Positions 34,077 to 46,566 of a stretch of DNA of 64,000 nucleotides are shown here, piece after piece. The stretch is from Lingula anatina (Eukaryota > Brachiopoda > Lingulata > Lingulida > Lingulidae), in the NCBI RefSeq assembly GCF_001039355.2, contig NW_019773981.1:108119-172118 (forward strand). The letters run 5' to 3'. Numbering within the stretch: position 1 is the first letter of the stretch; each line of letters opens with the position of its first letter. Made by a program: the position numbers and the translations under genes. The notes under the pieces are model-generated. The model was not told the DNA's origin. It worked only from the letters and a program-made list of their open reading frames with translations, and did not search any database.

Positions 34077-36903
34077 GTGGCCTACTGAATGTATTAGCCC
34101 CCCCAAGGCTGGAGAGCAAGTTATTGTTACATCGTCAGTGTCGCTACCTATTGGCAACGCCAGTTTGGTGCCATCTTCAGCAAAGGAGAAAGTGAACGCA
34201 AGTCGCAATTTGGGGAATAAGACGCAACCCCTCAAGTCATCTAAGGGGGAAATCACACACCTCGAGAATCAAGGTACTCTTTTCCGTTTTACACGCATTT
34301 TGCCAACTGCCATGCCAACAGTTTATGAATCAGTATCACCTGTATCAACATTCATGAAAATGGATTCGTTAACAACACCACATCAACAATTACTCCCCAA
34401 TCAAAATACATCTTCAGACCTTCTCATGGTGTGGTCGCACTACACCGCAATCCCACAACCTTTAATGGATAAAATAGACACGTTTTTCAAGTTAAATTCG
34501 GAAAGAAATATAGTATTTGTGTGTGGCAGTAATGAATGTATGGATCAAATAGACGAAAAGTTACGGGAACACGCGAGAATACTACGGTTACGGTTGCCTG
34601 CGCTAGCAAAGGGTAGTCCTTTAGATGATTTCGTTTCCAAATCTGCAATTCTCAAATTGCTCATGGGCCGTAAATTTCAAGTGCTCATGCATGAAGTAAG
34701 TGTTTTACTATCACTGTGGACATTTGGTGGGCTGTACATAGATATACAGTCAATAAAGACGTCAAAAGTACCAGCTGAATATTTCAAGGATGAATGGATG
34801 GGTAATAAAAGTATATTTTCGATATCCAGATTTGAGCGACGCTCTCAGGTCATCAAAAATGCCATGGGTGTAATTCAGTCGGCTTACAGCAGTCACAATA
34901 GAAGTCAAATCCTAAAATGGGACTCTGATTCAATTTTGTGGAGTTCAAAGGTTTTGAACTACTTAAAGAAAAGGAAAATTGAAGTGGACCTTAGGAAACC
35001 TGTAATAAAGTCTTTGCAAGGTGGCCATTATGGGGTATTAACTCATGACAATCAAACAAAAGTTATCAACAACGGGGATGAGATTCAGACATTAGCAGCG
35101 CTACAATTTCTTCCTTTTGTCGACCGATTTGTGGACCGTGACACGTGGGACATCACGTGCATAGACACACATAAGCAGACGGACAATGTTGACATATTTG
35201 TAAATGTGACGGAAAACACTAGAAAGAGAAAGCATGATAACGAGACAATAACGATATTTCTAAACGCATGGTATAACGCCGGTGACATTATATGGCCCCC
35301 AAAAAGTAATCTGAATCCTTTAATACTATCAGTGTATTTTGGACCAAATTCCTGGAAGAAGCTATTTACTGAACCAGGCAAAAATTATCTAAAAGAACAT
35401 GGTCCTGTAGGAGCTCGCGATCAGAGCACATTTCAAGTTTTACGAGATAAGAATATTCCAGTGTATATGTCGGCCTGTTTGACACTTTTGATTCATAATG
35501 GCAATTCAGACTTAAAAAGAGAGGATGTACTTGTCGTTGACGTGGATCGGCGAGCTGTAGAATTAATTGTTCCTTATCACATACGAAAATCGGCAATTAC
35601 TGCCATTCATAACTTGCCCAGTTCGATGAAATTTGACATAATAGCGCGCTATGAAGCAGCAAACCATTTAATGGAACAATATTCACGCGCGAAACTGGTT
35701 TTGACGTCACGCATCCATTTTGCACTTCCATGCCTTGCCATGGAAATTCCAGTGGTTTTTGTAAAAACGGCGCTTTCACCTAAAGGAGAAAGGGATCGAA
35801 CAGACGGTTTAACAGAACTTTTTCATACGGTTACCGTGGACAAAATGATGACGTCATACAAAGGGATGGAAAACTTCAATTGGGACAAACCAGAAATTAA
35901 TCCAAATCGGGAAATAAGCATGCGGTTTCGCGACTCTATGTGGCAGGAGATACAAAAATTCCCAGCGTTGCGAGAAACGGCGATTACATTTGGGAGAGTA
36001 CCTTTGAAAACAGGCAGTAGATTTAACCCTAATAAGCGCCCAGTGTTAACCTTCTTTCAGGTTTACACAACGAATGAAGTGACACGGTGGAATCGACGTT
36101 CACTCGAGAGTATTTTTTACCACCATCCCAATGCAAAAGTGCGCATTTTAAGCAACGCACTGTCACAAGCAAAGGTTTCTGCCTTCAATAAAGCAGGCTT
36201 CCATGTACAGGTCAGAAACTATACTCTGAGAGGCTTACTAAAGCGAATACAAAATTTGGAGCCTCGAACTTTTACAAATCCCTCAGAGGTGTTTTTGAAA
36301 AGATTACCAGTTATTTCCAAGGGATCATTTTGGTTTAGCCACGAAACTGATTTGATTAGGATAATAATGCTGTATCTATATGGTGGCGTTTATATGGACA
36401 CTGACGTTATTTTAGTAAAAAGTTTACAGAATTTGTATAATGTAACTGCATGGGAAAACAAAGACCATTCGGCGCTAAATGGAGCTGTTCTCAAGTTTGA
36501 TAAGCACAATCCTTTCCTCCGTGAGTGCATAAAAGAATTCTTAGATAACTATCAGCAGAATGTCTGGGGAGCGAATGGACCATTGCTCCTCACTCGCATG
36601 GCGAAAAAATATCCCACGTGGATATGTAATGTTAGCCGCGCCGAAGACGCACAAAAAGAAAAGTCCTGCATAGTTAGATGCTTATATCGGCAATCATTTT
36701 ACCCAATACAGTTTCGTGAATTAAAAACAAAGTGTTTCATTGAAAACGGCACGTTTGATATGCAGCGTGCCTTGCTTTCAGAAGCTTTTGCTGTGCATTT
36801 GTTTCATCAATTTACAAAGAGTTATACAAAGACCACAAAGCCTGGAACGCTGTGTCGGTACCTACTTAACAATTTTTGTATTTTCTGCAGTGATTTAGTT
36901 TAA
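34077..36903 (+). CDS. Gene 1 exon 2: GT32-like / pyruvyl-transferase-like / GT32 glycosyltransferase, frameshifted
   Basis: Acceptor TTTCATTCCAG, then one exon to TAA at 36901-36903. Spliced to exon 1 the length is one base short of a whole frame: a C run at 34098-34104 has 7 C where the reading frame shared with gene 2 needs one more base. Downstream the frame is intact for 921 codons. Numbering on a frame-corrected 973-residue protein, it has one 47-aa stem unit with sequons, then a GT32-like domain (about 147-352) ending in LWTFGGLYIDIQ, where DXD is broken. Next comes a polysaccharide-pyruvyl-transferase-like domain (about 422-597) with HGPVGARD, a SACLTLLI motif and SRIHFALPC...IPVVFV. 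Last is a GT32/alpha-1,4-glycosyltransferase-like domain (about 690-955) with YGGVYMDTD and GPLLLTR. It is probably a Golgi enzyme of unknown substrate. The frameshift may be a homopolymer sequencing error. Confidence 0.8.
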
Positions 36904-37166
36904 CTAGTTATATTGCATGTACCCGATAAAAGACCGAGGAGGAGCTGCGTAGCTGTCCATCGGTACTCCTTTAGCGATGGTTAAGGCCACGGAAGACTGG
37001 TCTAGTGATGCGGTATTCCAACACATGAAGCCTTCGGCAGATATGAAATGTGATGTAGTGTTGAAAGCGATGTTGAGAGTTTGAACAAAAACGTAAATTC
37101 GACGTCCTTGTTTGAACTAGTGTTTATATTGTTATGACACGTAAATGCGCTGAAAAACAGTAACAT

Positions 37167-37849
37167 CAGGCCTACCCAACTACCAGGCACCTAAGGATCC
37201 TGAATTAACCGGTATATCGGACCACACTACCCGTTTTCAAGGTGTGTGTCAGATCGCATTTCGGAGTATCATATCCCAGAACAAATTTTGTAGGACGACT
37301 GCGGGCTCATCCACGCTCGGCTACCCTAGGTTCTAGATTCCGGTATTGCCAGCTCGATCTTGATTTCATACATAACCCTAGTAAAAGCGACTCCATCACA
37401 AGGTATATATTTAACAAGCTAGCTTTTACGTTGCTCTGACACTCAGGGTACGCTCGGCTGAACAACCTTAAACAGTACTCTTACTTTAGAGTACTCTATT
37501 TCATTGTCTCTATGGGGGTATATGGGGCCTTTACGACATTCGGTTTGAATGTTTTAACCGCTTTTGATAGGGCTTTTTTGCATTGTATTAGATTAATGTG
37601 GCAGTTTAAGGTTCATCTAGGTGGCTTTCAAATTTATGCACCCGGTTTTAAAATCATATAGCGATTAAATACGACAATCGTTTACTATCCAATCAAGGTG
37701 ACAGCCGAGCGTGGGCTCATCCTGTCGGTGTTCTGACTGATACTCCGAAGTGCGATCTGACACACACCTTGAAAACGGGTAGTGTGGTCCGATATACCGA
37801 TTAATTCAGGATCCTTAGGTGCCGAGTCTGGTAGTTGGTTAGGCCTGAA
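37167..37849. mobile_element. Long-inverted-repeat element, about 680 bp
   Basis: Arms 37167-37280 and 37726-37849 are reverse complements at about 90% or better ('caggcct..cc.aactaccag...cacctaaggatcctgaattaa.cggtatatcggaccacactacccg...'). The interior shares sequence with 23617-23715. It lies in the block that interrupts gene 1's 3' flank. Confidence 0.65.
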
Positions 37850-37977
37850 CATGTGACTGCTCCTAAAAGACAACCTCGTGGTCCACTGTAATGATATGCA
37901 TATATGATATGAAGTGATATTTCTATACCCCCTCACCCACTCATACTCTGGATTAAGGATTTTGAACAGCTGCGCTT

Positions 37978-38025
37978 AGTAATATTGCTACCTGTATCTT
38001 TTAAAATACAGGTAGCAATATTACT
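37978..38025. repeat. Perfect 20-bp hairpin followed by TAA repeats
   Basis: AGTAATATTGCTACCTGTAT (37978-37997), an 8-nt loop, and its exact complement (38006-38025), followed by (AAT)n. Confidence 0.85.
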
Positions 38026-38129
38026 TATAATAATAATAATAATAAACTTTTGTTTTTTTTTTAAACAAAAATAAACTTTTGGTTTTTTAAAAACAATATT
38101 TTAAAAGTGTTGCAATTCATTCACATATA

Positions 38130-39801
38130 CAGACTTGACATTAATATGGAATATTTTTTCCAAATCTTTTTTCATCAGTTTTTTTTTTTCCTATTTTGCT
38201 GACTGATAAATAAAAATAAGGATTAAAATCGTGTTTATATAACTTTTAATTATCTCTTTAACGTCATTGTGACATCAGTTCATTAATTGAATTCGCCAGA
38301 GAGGCAAACAGAAACATATTGCCTATTCTATGTCATACGACAACCATTAAAAGTGATATTTTGGATCTCCATATTTTCCAAATTTATGTCTGTAAAAGAG
38401 TTACACGCTCCACAAAGGACCCTCATGTCAGTGTCTAGTCACAGTAACGGTCGCTGTTACGCCTGACCTCTTCTGGCTGCTACCAGCGCTCTCAAGTGGC
38501 AAGGCATTCCTTGGGATAGGTTTTTAGAGGTCAATCTGGAATAACATTTCAACCATCGGTCAAAATCTGTCCAATTTGGTCCAGTTTTGTTGTAGGACAT
38601 GTAGGCCATGGATTTGGCGAGTAATGGCCTACCCACACATTGTCTATATGGTTCAAATATGGCGATTTTGATTACCAAGGTGGCTGCCCATTCCCTTGGT
38701 TCTGTAAGTAATTTGCTATGAAAAGTGCTCTGTGTGAATCGGCAATCTCACTGTGCAACCTAAAATTGTTCCTAAGGTGCCCCCTATCAAATGATAGTCA
38801 AGTGGTTCCCAGATTATTCCTTTATTTGATCTGGTTCAGGTTTTTGTCATTGGCTACAATTGGTGTTTTGGCACCAATGTGATATCCACTCCAAATACTG
38901 ATGCTGTTAATGGCCTTAGTCACTAAAGGCGCGGCACACGCTTCGTCGTTGGCCTCTTCTGGGTGTCTGTAAACTCTGTTTTGACTAGTTGATCGGTACA
39001 GGTGAAATCTGACCTCAATAAAGAAAGCCACGAGATTTCAGTGTTCTACCCAGAAACGGTCAAGGTCCCCAATTCATTAGAGAGACATACAATGATGTTT
39101 TGCTGTTTACAGTGGGTTCCTCGGAGGTCGAATGGTATTCTAACCTGCTAAAATCAGTTTGGTTTTCCCTAAGGGCCCTATAAAATGCGTTTTGGTGGCA
39201 ATTTACCCCTCATTCTGAACGAACTGGGTGGTTTTTGTTTAGTTGCAACAACATGTCCCGAAAGACAGTGTGTCCTGTACCCTGGTGGTAAGATTTCAAT
39301 ACATTGGGTGTGGCCTCTGTGTAGGTAATCAGTCTGGGCTTTACACTATAAAACTGTGCGGACCGTTTCGTTTGGCGCAATTATCTGTCTGGCAATGTCT
39401 CTCTTTTTCGCGCCATTCTGCCAAAGATTAACAAATTTGTAAAGCACTGCATAGCTAATTTTTCACATTGCATATCCGACCACTTGCATGCAAAATTTCA
39501 AATTCCTTTATGCAGTAGTTGCCGAGATATTGGTTACTTATGGTTATGGTGACAGAACCATGCTTTGCCAAATCCAAGCTTTGACCTGCCCAAAGGAGCA
39601 CTACCCAATTAAATCACTTGATATTACATAATGCAGCAGCGCAACAAACCTGGTATTCAGTTAATTGGTAGCGACACACCTGGCTACACACTTCTCCATT
39701 CACATATCTTATATGAGATCGGAGTTTTTTGAAAAAAAGATCGCATTATTACCAAGGCGTACCTTCGAAACTGAAATATTCCATATTAAATGTCAAGTCT
39801 G
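38130..39801. mobile_element. Tc1/mariner-like non-autonomous element (TA target)
   Basis: Terminal inverted repeats of about 29 bp: CAGACTTGACATT(T)AATATGGAATATTT at both ends, with one indel. TA flanks each end (38128-38129, 39802-39803). TA target duplication is the hallmark of Tc1/mariner. No transposase frame is seen in 1.67 kb. The same terminal sequence, cagacttgacattta, appears at 32642-32656. Confidence 0.65.
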
Positions 39802-39804
39802 TAT

Positions 39805-40021
39805 GTTGATGTACTTTGTTTAAGTACATGTACATGTAGTTGCCTTTATTATAGTGTAACTTATAAATGTAGTTTTAATAAACTTCAAACTTTTTAAATA
39901 GTGCATGTATAAGACAATATCGGTCTTGAAAGTTTATTTTAAAAAACTAAATTTATAAGTTACGTACATTACTATAATAACGCTAACTACATGTACTTAA
40001 ACAAAGTACATGTACATCAAC
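39805..40021. mobile_element. Foldback MITE-like hairpin
   Basis: Outer arms starting GTTGATGTACTTTGTTTAAG and ending ...ACAAAGTACATGTACATCAAC pair over roughly 85-95 bp with small indels, around a loop of about 40 bp. It lies directly next to the TA element. Confidence 0.6.
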
Positions 40022-40350
40022 ACGTATGGAGGGGGCTGATATGAACTAACAATTGTCACATTGACCACAATGATGATAATTATAATGGCAATAATTGTAA
40101 AGATTTGTAGCTTCTGAAAGGACAATTTACAATTTGCGTGTAAAAAAACGATTAAGAAAACAATTTGCCAGGTAGCAACGGCTAATGTATGCAGTGCCCT
40201 ATGGCTTTTATTTCTCTGTACAGCTTCCTTTGAGACTTTTGAAAAGGAATTTACGGTATATTTTTAAAGGAGATTTTATAACTGAGATATGAATCATAGT
40301 AGCTTGGTGAAGCTATACTAAATCTCAGCATAAAACAAACTCATAGTAAA

Positions 40351-41049
40351 TAAGTTATCTATCTAGGAACGCCCCCGGTCGGCTTCTCAAACAAGACCTC
40401 GTATACATCATGTGCTTCAAAGTTAATGATAAGACCATGTTCAGGGACAGGCGTTGCGCGGGATGAAATGCATATGTACGGCCCCCGGGTTATTGATTGT
40501 AATTGCAGATATATACATGTACATCCAAACTGACCCTATTTTTGACAAGGAATAAAGTTTCCATTTGATCTACAGCCTACCAACGAAGCTTCTGAGGCTC
40601 CGTAGTTACTCCGCTGTCGTGGACACAGCTAGACTCTGGCTCGTATTCTAGAATGTAATATTTTCGCTAGATTGAATTTGAAATGAACAAAAATGCGAAC
40701 ATGGCAAGAAATACATGCAAAAGAAACGCCCCGCCTCCCCCCCCCAAATAAATAAGAACTTTTGCAAAAAACAATTCGATTTTCAATTCATATTTTTTAA
40801 AGGATTTTGGCTCAGCATAGAGTCCCACTCAGAAAATTTGAAGTAAAACAAAAATTAATACTTCTTGGCACTTATTGGGCAAGCATCGTCAAAATACATG
40901 CAAAAAAGATTTTTAAAAACATCACAAATACAATAACTTTTGTCAAAGTAACTCGATCTTGCTAATTTACGAAATGGAACCTGCCATTAAATCAAACCAA
41001 ATTGCAAGTTTGGAGTAAAACAAAAACACAGTTTGCAAATAAAACTTTG
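40351..41049. other. Junction between duplicated units, nothing recognised
   Basis: AT-rich non-coding sequence with a short C run at about 40736-40745. No gene or clear repeat. Confidence 0.4.
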
Positions 41050-42299
41050 CGATAAATTTTCTTTTTTAAAAAACATTTTGTTTATACTAATAACATTCCT
41101 TAGGCTTAATCGACAACACGTATCGAAATGCAGGTCAAACTGCGTTTTGAACCGAGTCATTTATCTTTGCTGATAAAAAACGCCAGCACTAAAAGACCTT
41201 ACGTAACCTTGTCTGCCATTCAAATAATGCACACACTCCCTCTTCATTTGTTAATTCACTTCGACTACAACTCGACTTTTTGGGTTGGTTCTGATGTCAT
41301 TCGCCTTATAATACATATATAATACAAATCAAGCGAAAAACTAGAATTAGCAATTTTAGTATACATTATTGACACCAGGAAACTTTGCATACTGGGTTGG
41401 AAAAAACGAGGCACAGTACATGTAACAGCTAGTGAACTATTTTCTACTCCCATGGTTTCACTTTGAAATCTGCACGTACTGGTAGGCCATATGGACAATG
41501 ATAAATGGCATCTGTTTATGATTATTGGAGGGACCAGATTTGCTCTCCCAAATGCAATTAGAAAGGGAACCATTGAAGATGCAGCAACATGAGAGGATTT
41601 TTTAAATGGAAAGAGCTTTGTGATTAGTCATATATGTTCCACTTTATGTTATGACTTTTTTTGACAAGAACAAGGACATAAATATCAAATATTCGAATTG
41701 CTGTCGGTGACACAAATTTCATCCAAAGACATCAAAACCACGATGACAAATAGAAAGGTGAGTATTGATCTAAAACTGCTGTAACACTAAAAATTAATTT
41801 TTTACAACTATTTTCTTTTTGGCAGATAAGTCAGTAACTTACATTTGAATTGAAATACGCATGATATATTTTATATAAAAAATACATTTAATTTAATTTG
41901 TCTTTTTAAATTTAAAATGTTTAATTTAATTTAATTTATATTTTTAAATGTAGGCCTAAACGTATTCCTAAATTGCTGGCTGTCTGATAAATAATATGAC
42001 GGGCAGACGTCGAGTCTACGGCATTTGAACATCTTTAAGGATACTGTAACCTTTTATTGTCATCCAGATACCGAAAATGAGTTTTTTGCTTGAATCTAAA
42101 TATTTAATAATGCATCTATCTATGTGCTAATGTAAAACATTGAAAAAAGCCGCGAAAATATAAAATATCAGCATTTATATTTTTCCGTTGCAATGTATAA
42201 GCATAAGCAACTCAAAGCTTTAATCGTCAATTAAACCTCTTTCTATTTTGTAGTGAGATAGCAATCGGTATGTGGCGGTACGTCATCACTAAATAAGAT

Positions 42300-42735
42300 T
42301 TTATCACGAAAATTGGCAGAGTTGACCAGGAGTGTTGAAGTTTTTTTTTTTTTTTTTTTTTTTGTTAAAAAGTTTTTGTTATGGAGTTATGGGCCACTAA
42401 TTGCAGATTTTCATTAAACAAAGGCATCATTTTGCTTTATCAACGATAAAATCTGAACTAAGACTTAAGAAAAATCACTGACAGGGTTTTGGAGTATTAA
42501 ATGGTGTCATTACATTGGCGTTAAAACGGTGATAGTGGATGCTCAGGTAAAAGAGAAATGTGAGAAACCGATTTATCAGTCGTAATTATGACGTCACCCG
42601 TAAGATGATATATGTGTAAATGTTAATTAATGTAGTCACTGAACACCTAGGATCCATTTATTACCCCAAAAAATGTATGTAAGGCAGTAAATAAGATGTT
42701 TCGGGCGAAGGGTGACAATTAATGTCCTTAAGCTA
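42300..42735 (-). repeat. Inverted copy of the intron repeat at 33130-33575
   Basis: Reverse-complement match along nearly its whole length. A T homopolymer at about 42342-42363 is inserted near one end. It is absent from the matching position of unit 1. Confidence 0.6.
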
Positions 42736-43430
42736 ACTTTCCGAGACTATTTGGATATCTTCAGATTTAATATTTTCATTTCGGTATGTCGACTCCTCCA
42801 GAAAGCCTCCTATTGTGCCCAACGTACTCGTATAATCCTCAGCTTTTCTTTTCCCTAATTGAAAACAAGAGCATGCATTAATCTGTTAATGTGACTGAAT
42901 TCAGCAAGATTCCCCGCTGAGTTGGATCGGTTTAGGTAGAACGATATAGTTTCATTGGGAATGAGCTTTTCAGTCATCTATATCACATGTTTTTTTCACA
43001 TAAAGGAAACTTTTAAAAATCTTATATCTAAATATTAATTGTACGCCCAGATTTGGATTTATAAAATGCCATTTGTTTCAGTAAGTGCGTCACCATATTT
43101 TGGGGAGGTGCAGTTATGATAAGCTACAAAACGAACCTCCCTTATCTATGTGGCAAAACGTCCGAAGTTCAAATTATGGGCCCATTCTATTTCACTATAG
43201 AAGTGTTGGTTAAATATTATTGTAATGGCCAATTCGCTTGTTCGAATAATGATGCATTGGGGAGCCCCGAAAGTTGGGTGTAAATTGATTTCGGTCATTT
43301 ATCTTTTCATGAATTTTTGTTGTTTTAACATTAAAATGTTTTAAAAATTCAAGTGATGGATGGTAATATCTGGTTTATAACTACTGCCTATAACTCCACA
43401 ATTATATTTAAAAATGTCCAAATTTTTTTA

Positions 43431-44647
43431 GGGAACCCACGCTCGATTCATATGTATTTTAACGTATATCTAAAAGACTTCTAACATAATTTATTGGCGT
43501 TATAGACATAAGTACTCAGGGTTTTAGTCCGGCTCCATGTTCTGTCGACGGATACAAGTCCCCGTTACCGCTTCTCCTAGACTACAGGGACCTCTGTTCC
43601 CATCTCTTGGCATTAGGTCACATAAAATTCAGCTTGTTCCCCATGGGTTTTGGTCTTTGACGGTGCAATCGCCTAGGCGTGACACTCATCGCAGCGCACC
43701 CTTTTTGAAAATTAAATGCGTTATAACTCCCACACCGAAGGAGTTTTGGGAATAAGATATTACAGAAGTTTGACCGAAAATCATATGTGGAGATTTCAAA
43801 TATGCCGTTGGATTTGACTTTTGATCTTCATTCATGGTCAATGAAAACGGGCCAAAATTTTGTTAAAATTTAAATTTTCTGCTAAAAAAAATTATTTGTG
43901 CCGATTTCCAGCATCTACAGACACTTATGCTTTACATTATGGTGATGAACCACATCATGTGCACTTGGGGTCTCCTTTCTTGGGATATTAAACTGTGACC
44001 TTCAAACACAAATATAATGTTGAATCAAGGTCGTCTGGCTCTATTAAATATATTCCTGGAGAAAAACCTATATGAACACAGCGGCGACACCGCCGCCAGA
44101 TATTGCACCACGAAGCTGCACCATTCGGCTGCATTGGGCGCATTCAGCAAAGCGGACTAACTAGTCCGCAGATCAAATATGGCCGATCCGCTTAAATGCT
44201 TGTTGCGTAATGCCCGAGGGGAATCTATTCAGCGTCTATTAGGGAATTAATTTTTCATGAACACATCCCCATTTTTCATTAGCACCAGAACTTTTATTTT
44301 AGAAAGGTTAACCGGTAGACTCCAGTCTTCGCGCGACATAAGCGTTAAAATCATATTTATAAAACTTTCGATGTCTTGCGTGATTTTTTTACATTCTAGG
44401 GTTATACCATGTAAGATACCAGTAAATCAATATATTTCACTCGCCACACTTACAGTGTCGCTTGGCTTTTTTTCCCCAAGTATTGTATATTTATTTTTTT
44501 CTGTCAGCAAACATTTAAGCGACAATCAATCAAAAAGCCAGACAGTTGTATTTACCTAACTTGGCACGTTATCATTTATACGCAACAATCTATTCTGCAT
44601 TAAGAAAAGGCTTATCTGTTACTATTGAAAGGCCGTTTTAGGTTCCC
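43431..44647. mobile_element. Unit-2-specific insertion with short inverted ends
   Basis: Relative to unit 1, about 1.2 kb is inserted between the block ending 'aaaatgtccaaattttttta' and the block resuming near 44650. The ends are GGGAACC (43431) and GGTTCCC (44641-44647), next to TTTA and TTAA. It may be a TTAA-targeting element, but the evidence is thin. Confidence 0.35.
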
Positions 44648-45239
44648 TTAATTAATTTTAAGAGATAGAAAAGCGACGTTAAAAAAACCTATATTCAAAA
44701 GACCTTTCTTTTTAACGCAAGTGTTACTTTTCGTATCCCACGAAATTCTTTGAAAAATAAAAATGATTACCTCGTAGCTCGTACAACCTGCGCCTACATG
44801 ACAATAGGGGGTAACAGAATTTTTAAGCATATCAGTTCATTAGTTCTTCTCATGTAAAATTGTTTAGTCTCTAATATCAATAATATCTTTGCAACGAGCT
44901 ACGTTTTAATCTTAGAGAATCATATTAAATCAGTTTTGATACACATCTTGAATATAATGTTAATTAGTTCAGCAGACTTATTACTAATTAGATCAAATGA
45001 AATGGCTGCAACCAGCACATTTAGCAGAGTTATTCCCAGTGATTTTGTAAAAAAACAACCCCCACAATCAAAATTCTAAATAGCAAGTAAATTATTTTAT
45101 GACATTTTTGTATAGCTGGGGAAAGATTTCCAAAATAAAACCCAGATAATTTCACAAATGTATTCACCCATGGCAGTCTCTTTTAAGGCCAAAGTCCAAG
45201 ATGACGGACAATGGACGACGTGGAATATCAAGAACAAAA

Positions 45240-45292
45240 ATAAATAAATTAATTAATAATAAATAAATTAATAAATTAATTTAATTTAACAA
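45240..45292. repeat. AATTAATA-rich simple sequence
   Basis: Degenerate AATAAATTAAT repeats. Gene 2 exon 1 follows about 320 bp later, after a C/T-rich tract. Confidence 0.7.
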
Positions 45293-45609
45293 AAAATAGC
45301 GGTACAAAAATCGACTAAAACCATTAATTGAAGAAGGCTGCTGAGAAGACTGCTGTTGTTCAGGGTCGGAGAGAGCAGATGCTGTCGCTGCTGCCGTTGC
45401 TGGAGATATGATATAGGAGATATTGGCCAGGCAATGTACAACATGTACCTGAGACAAGGGGAGTCTAAATCTCTCTTCAAAGGGAAAGTTCATTAGCAGA
45501 AAAAAGGGGGAGGGGCTGTCGCTGACACGGAGTAACTACATATCATGGCTTTCTTTTTCTTTTCTTTTTTCTTTTTTTTTTTCTTTTTTTTTTTTTTTCG
45601 CTTTTATAG

Positions 45610-45709
45610 ATGACGACCGAAGTGTGTAGACGCTGGAAGTGGACAACCGCACTGCTGCTGCTATTCGGGGTTACATCATTAGTTTACACATTAATGTATC
45701 AGTATGCAG
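45610..45709 (+). CDS. Gene 2 exon 1: type II signal anchor
   Basis: ATG directly after a long pyrimidine tract ending TTTTATAG, which suggests a spliced 5' UTR. It has 33 codons plus one base and ends at donor GCAG|GTAAGC (phase 1). It encodes CRRWKW plus a hydrophobic anchor, matching the gene 1 first exon. Confidence 0.75.
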
Positions 45710-46156
45710 GTAAGCGACTGGTGTGGGTATACCATACCGTTTGTGGTATCTATAACAGTTGATATCGTACTATATTAACATCTTATCCCGAAGAGCGTTA
45801 ACGTTTCTAAATCACCCTGAAGACAACATGAATTGCTGTTGGAAATATGCATGTGCCTTGAACTTTCTAAAAAAAAAATGTAGAAATATTCGCAACTGGA
45901 AATATCTACGGGGAAGCATGAATCAACACATTCTTTTTTTAGAATACTCCATTGTTTTTAGTAAGAGTTTTGAAGTTAAACTTTTTTTGGTTTTGGACTT
46001 TTCTGTTCGACCAGGACAGCTATCCTTTCTATCTTAATGGTATACGCTGCATCAAATAATGCAAAACGTTTCTTGGATTTTCCCTTAAATGCTTTATTGT
46101 TTTTATCTATTACTTCAGGGGTAGGGAAAACTAATGATTGCATTTTATTCAACTAT

Positions 46157-46187
46157 AATTAATTAATTAATTAATTAATTAATTAAC
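46157..46187. repeat. (AATT)n microsatellite in gene 2 intron 1
   Basis: About seven AATT units. Confidence 0.9.
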
Positions 46188-46566
46188 ACCGTGACCCCCT
46201 TTGCACCTTCATGATATTTATACTAGTTGATATTGGTTGGTGCACCTGTCCTAAGAGTCGAGTTGCCATGCCATAGGTCCTATAGTAGAACCTTGCAATG
46301 AATTTCCCTGCAAACTTTCTATTACAGAAATGCTTTTCTTAGGACTAGAGAAGTAAAATTAGCTTGGTTGCTACTTTCGAGACATTGAGCATTTTTAATG
46401 TGGCCTTCATTTTGTGAGGGAAAATAGAAATACAGCCCGAAGTCAACAGGTATACTTGTAAGGTATACTGTAAAAAAAGGTTACAGGAAAGAACATTGCA
46501 GTGATAGCGTCCAGGCAACTTGACTAAGACATACTTTGGTGTCTACAAAAATTAGTTTCATTCTAG

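Larger units (their letters stand above)
28800..40350 (+). repeat. Segmental duplication, unit 1 (carries glycosyltransferase gene 1)
   Basis: Non-coding sequence matches unit 2 in collinear blocks. Examples are 28870-29400 with 41110-41640 (both contain 'acctt..gtaaccttgtc.gc.attca.ataatgcac'), 30000-30060 with 43350-43420, 31480-31850 with 44735-45140, the gene itself, and 40024-40320 with 50268-50885. Divergence and separate transposon insertions show the duplication is not recent. Boundaries are approximate. Confidence 0.7.

Noticed and set aside
35085-35779. Minus-strand frames inside gene 1, and their counterparts at 48422-49209 in gene 2 and 61453-61887 opposite gene 3
   Set aside because: They recur in each paralogue because the sense strand is conserved; they lie antisense to conserved domains.
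41265-41573. 102-codon minus-strand frame with a similar one at 29124-29330
   Set aside because: The two regions are homologous by segmental duplication, but indels between them do not preserve the reading frame, which argues against coding.
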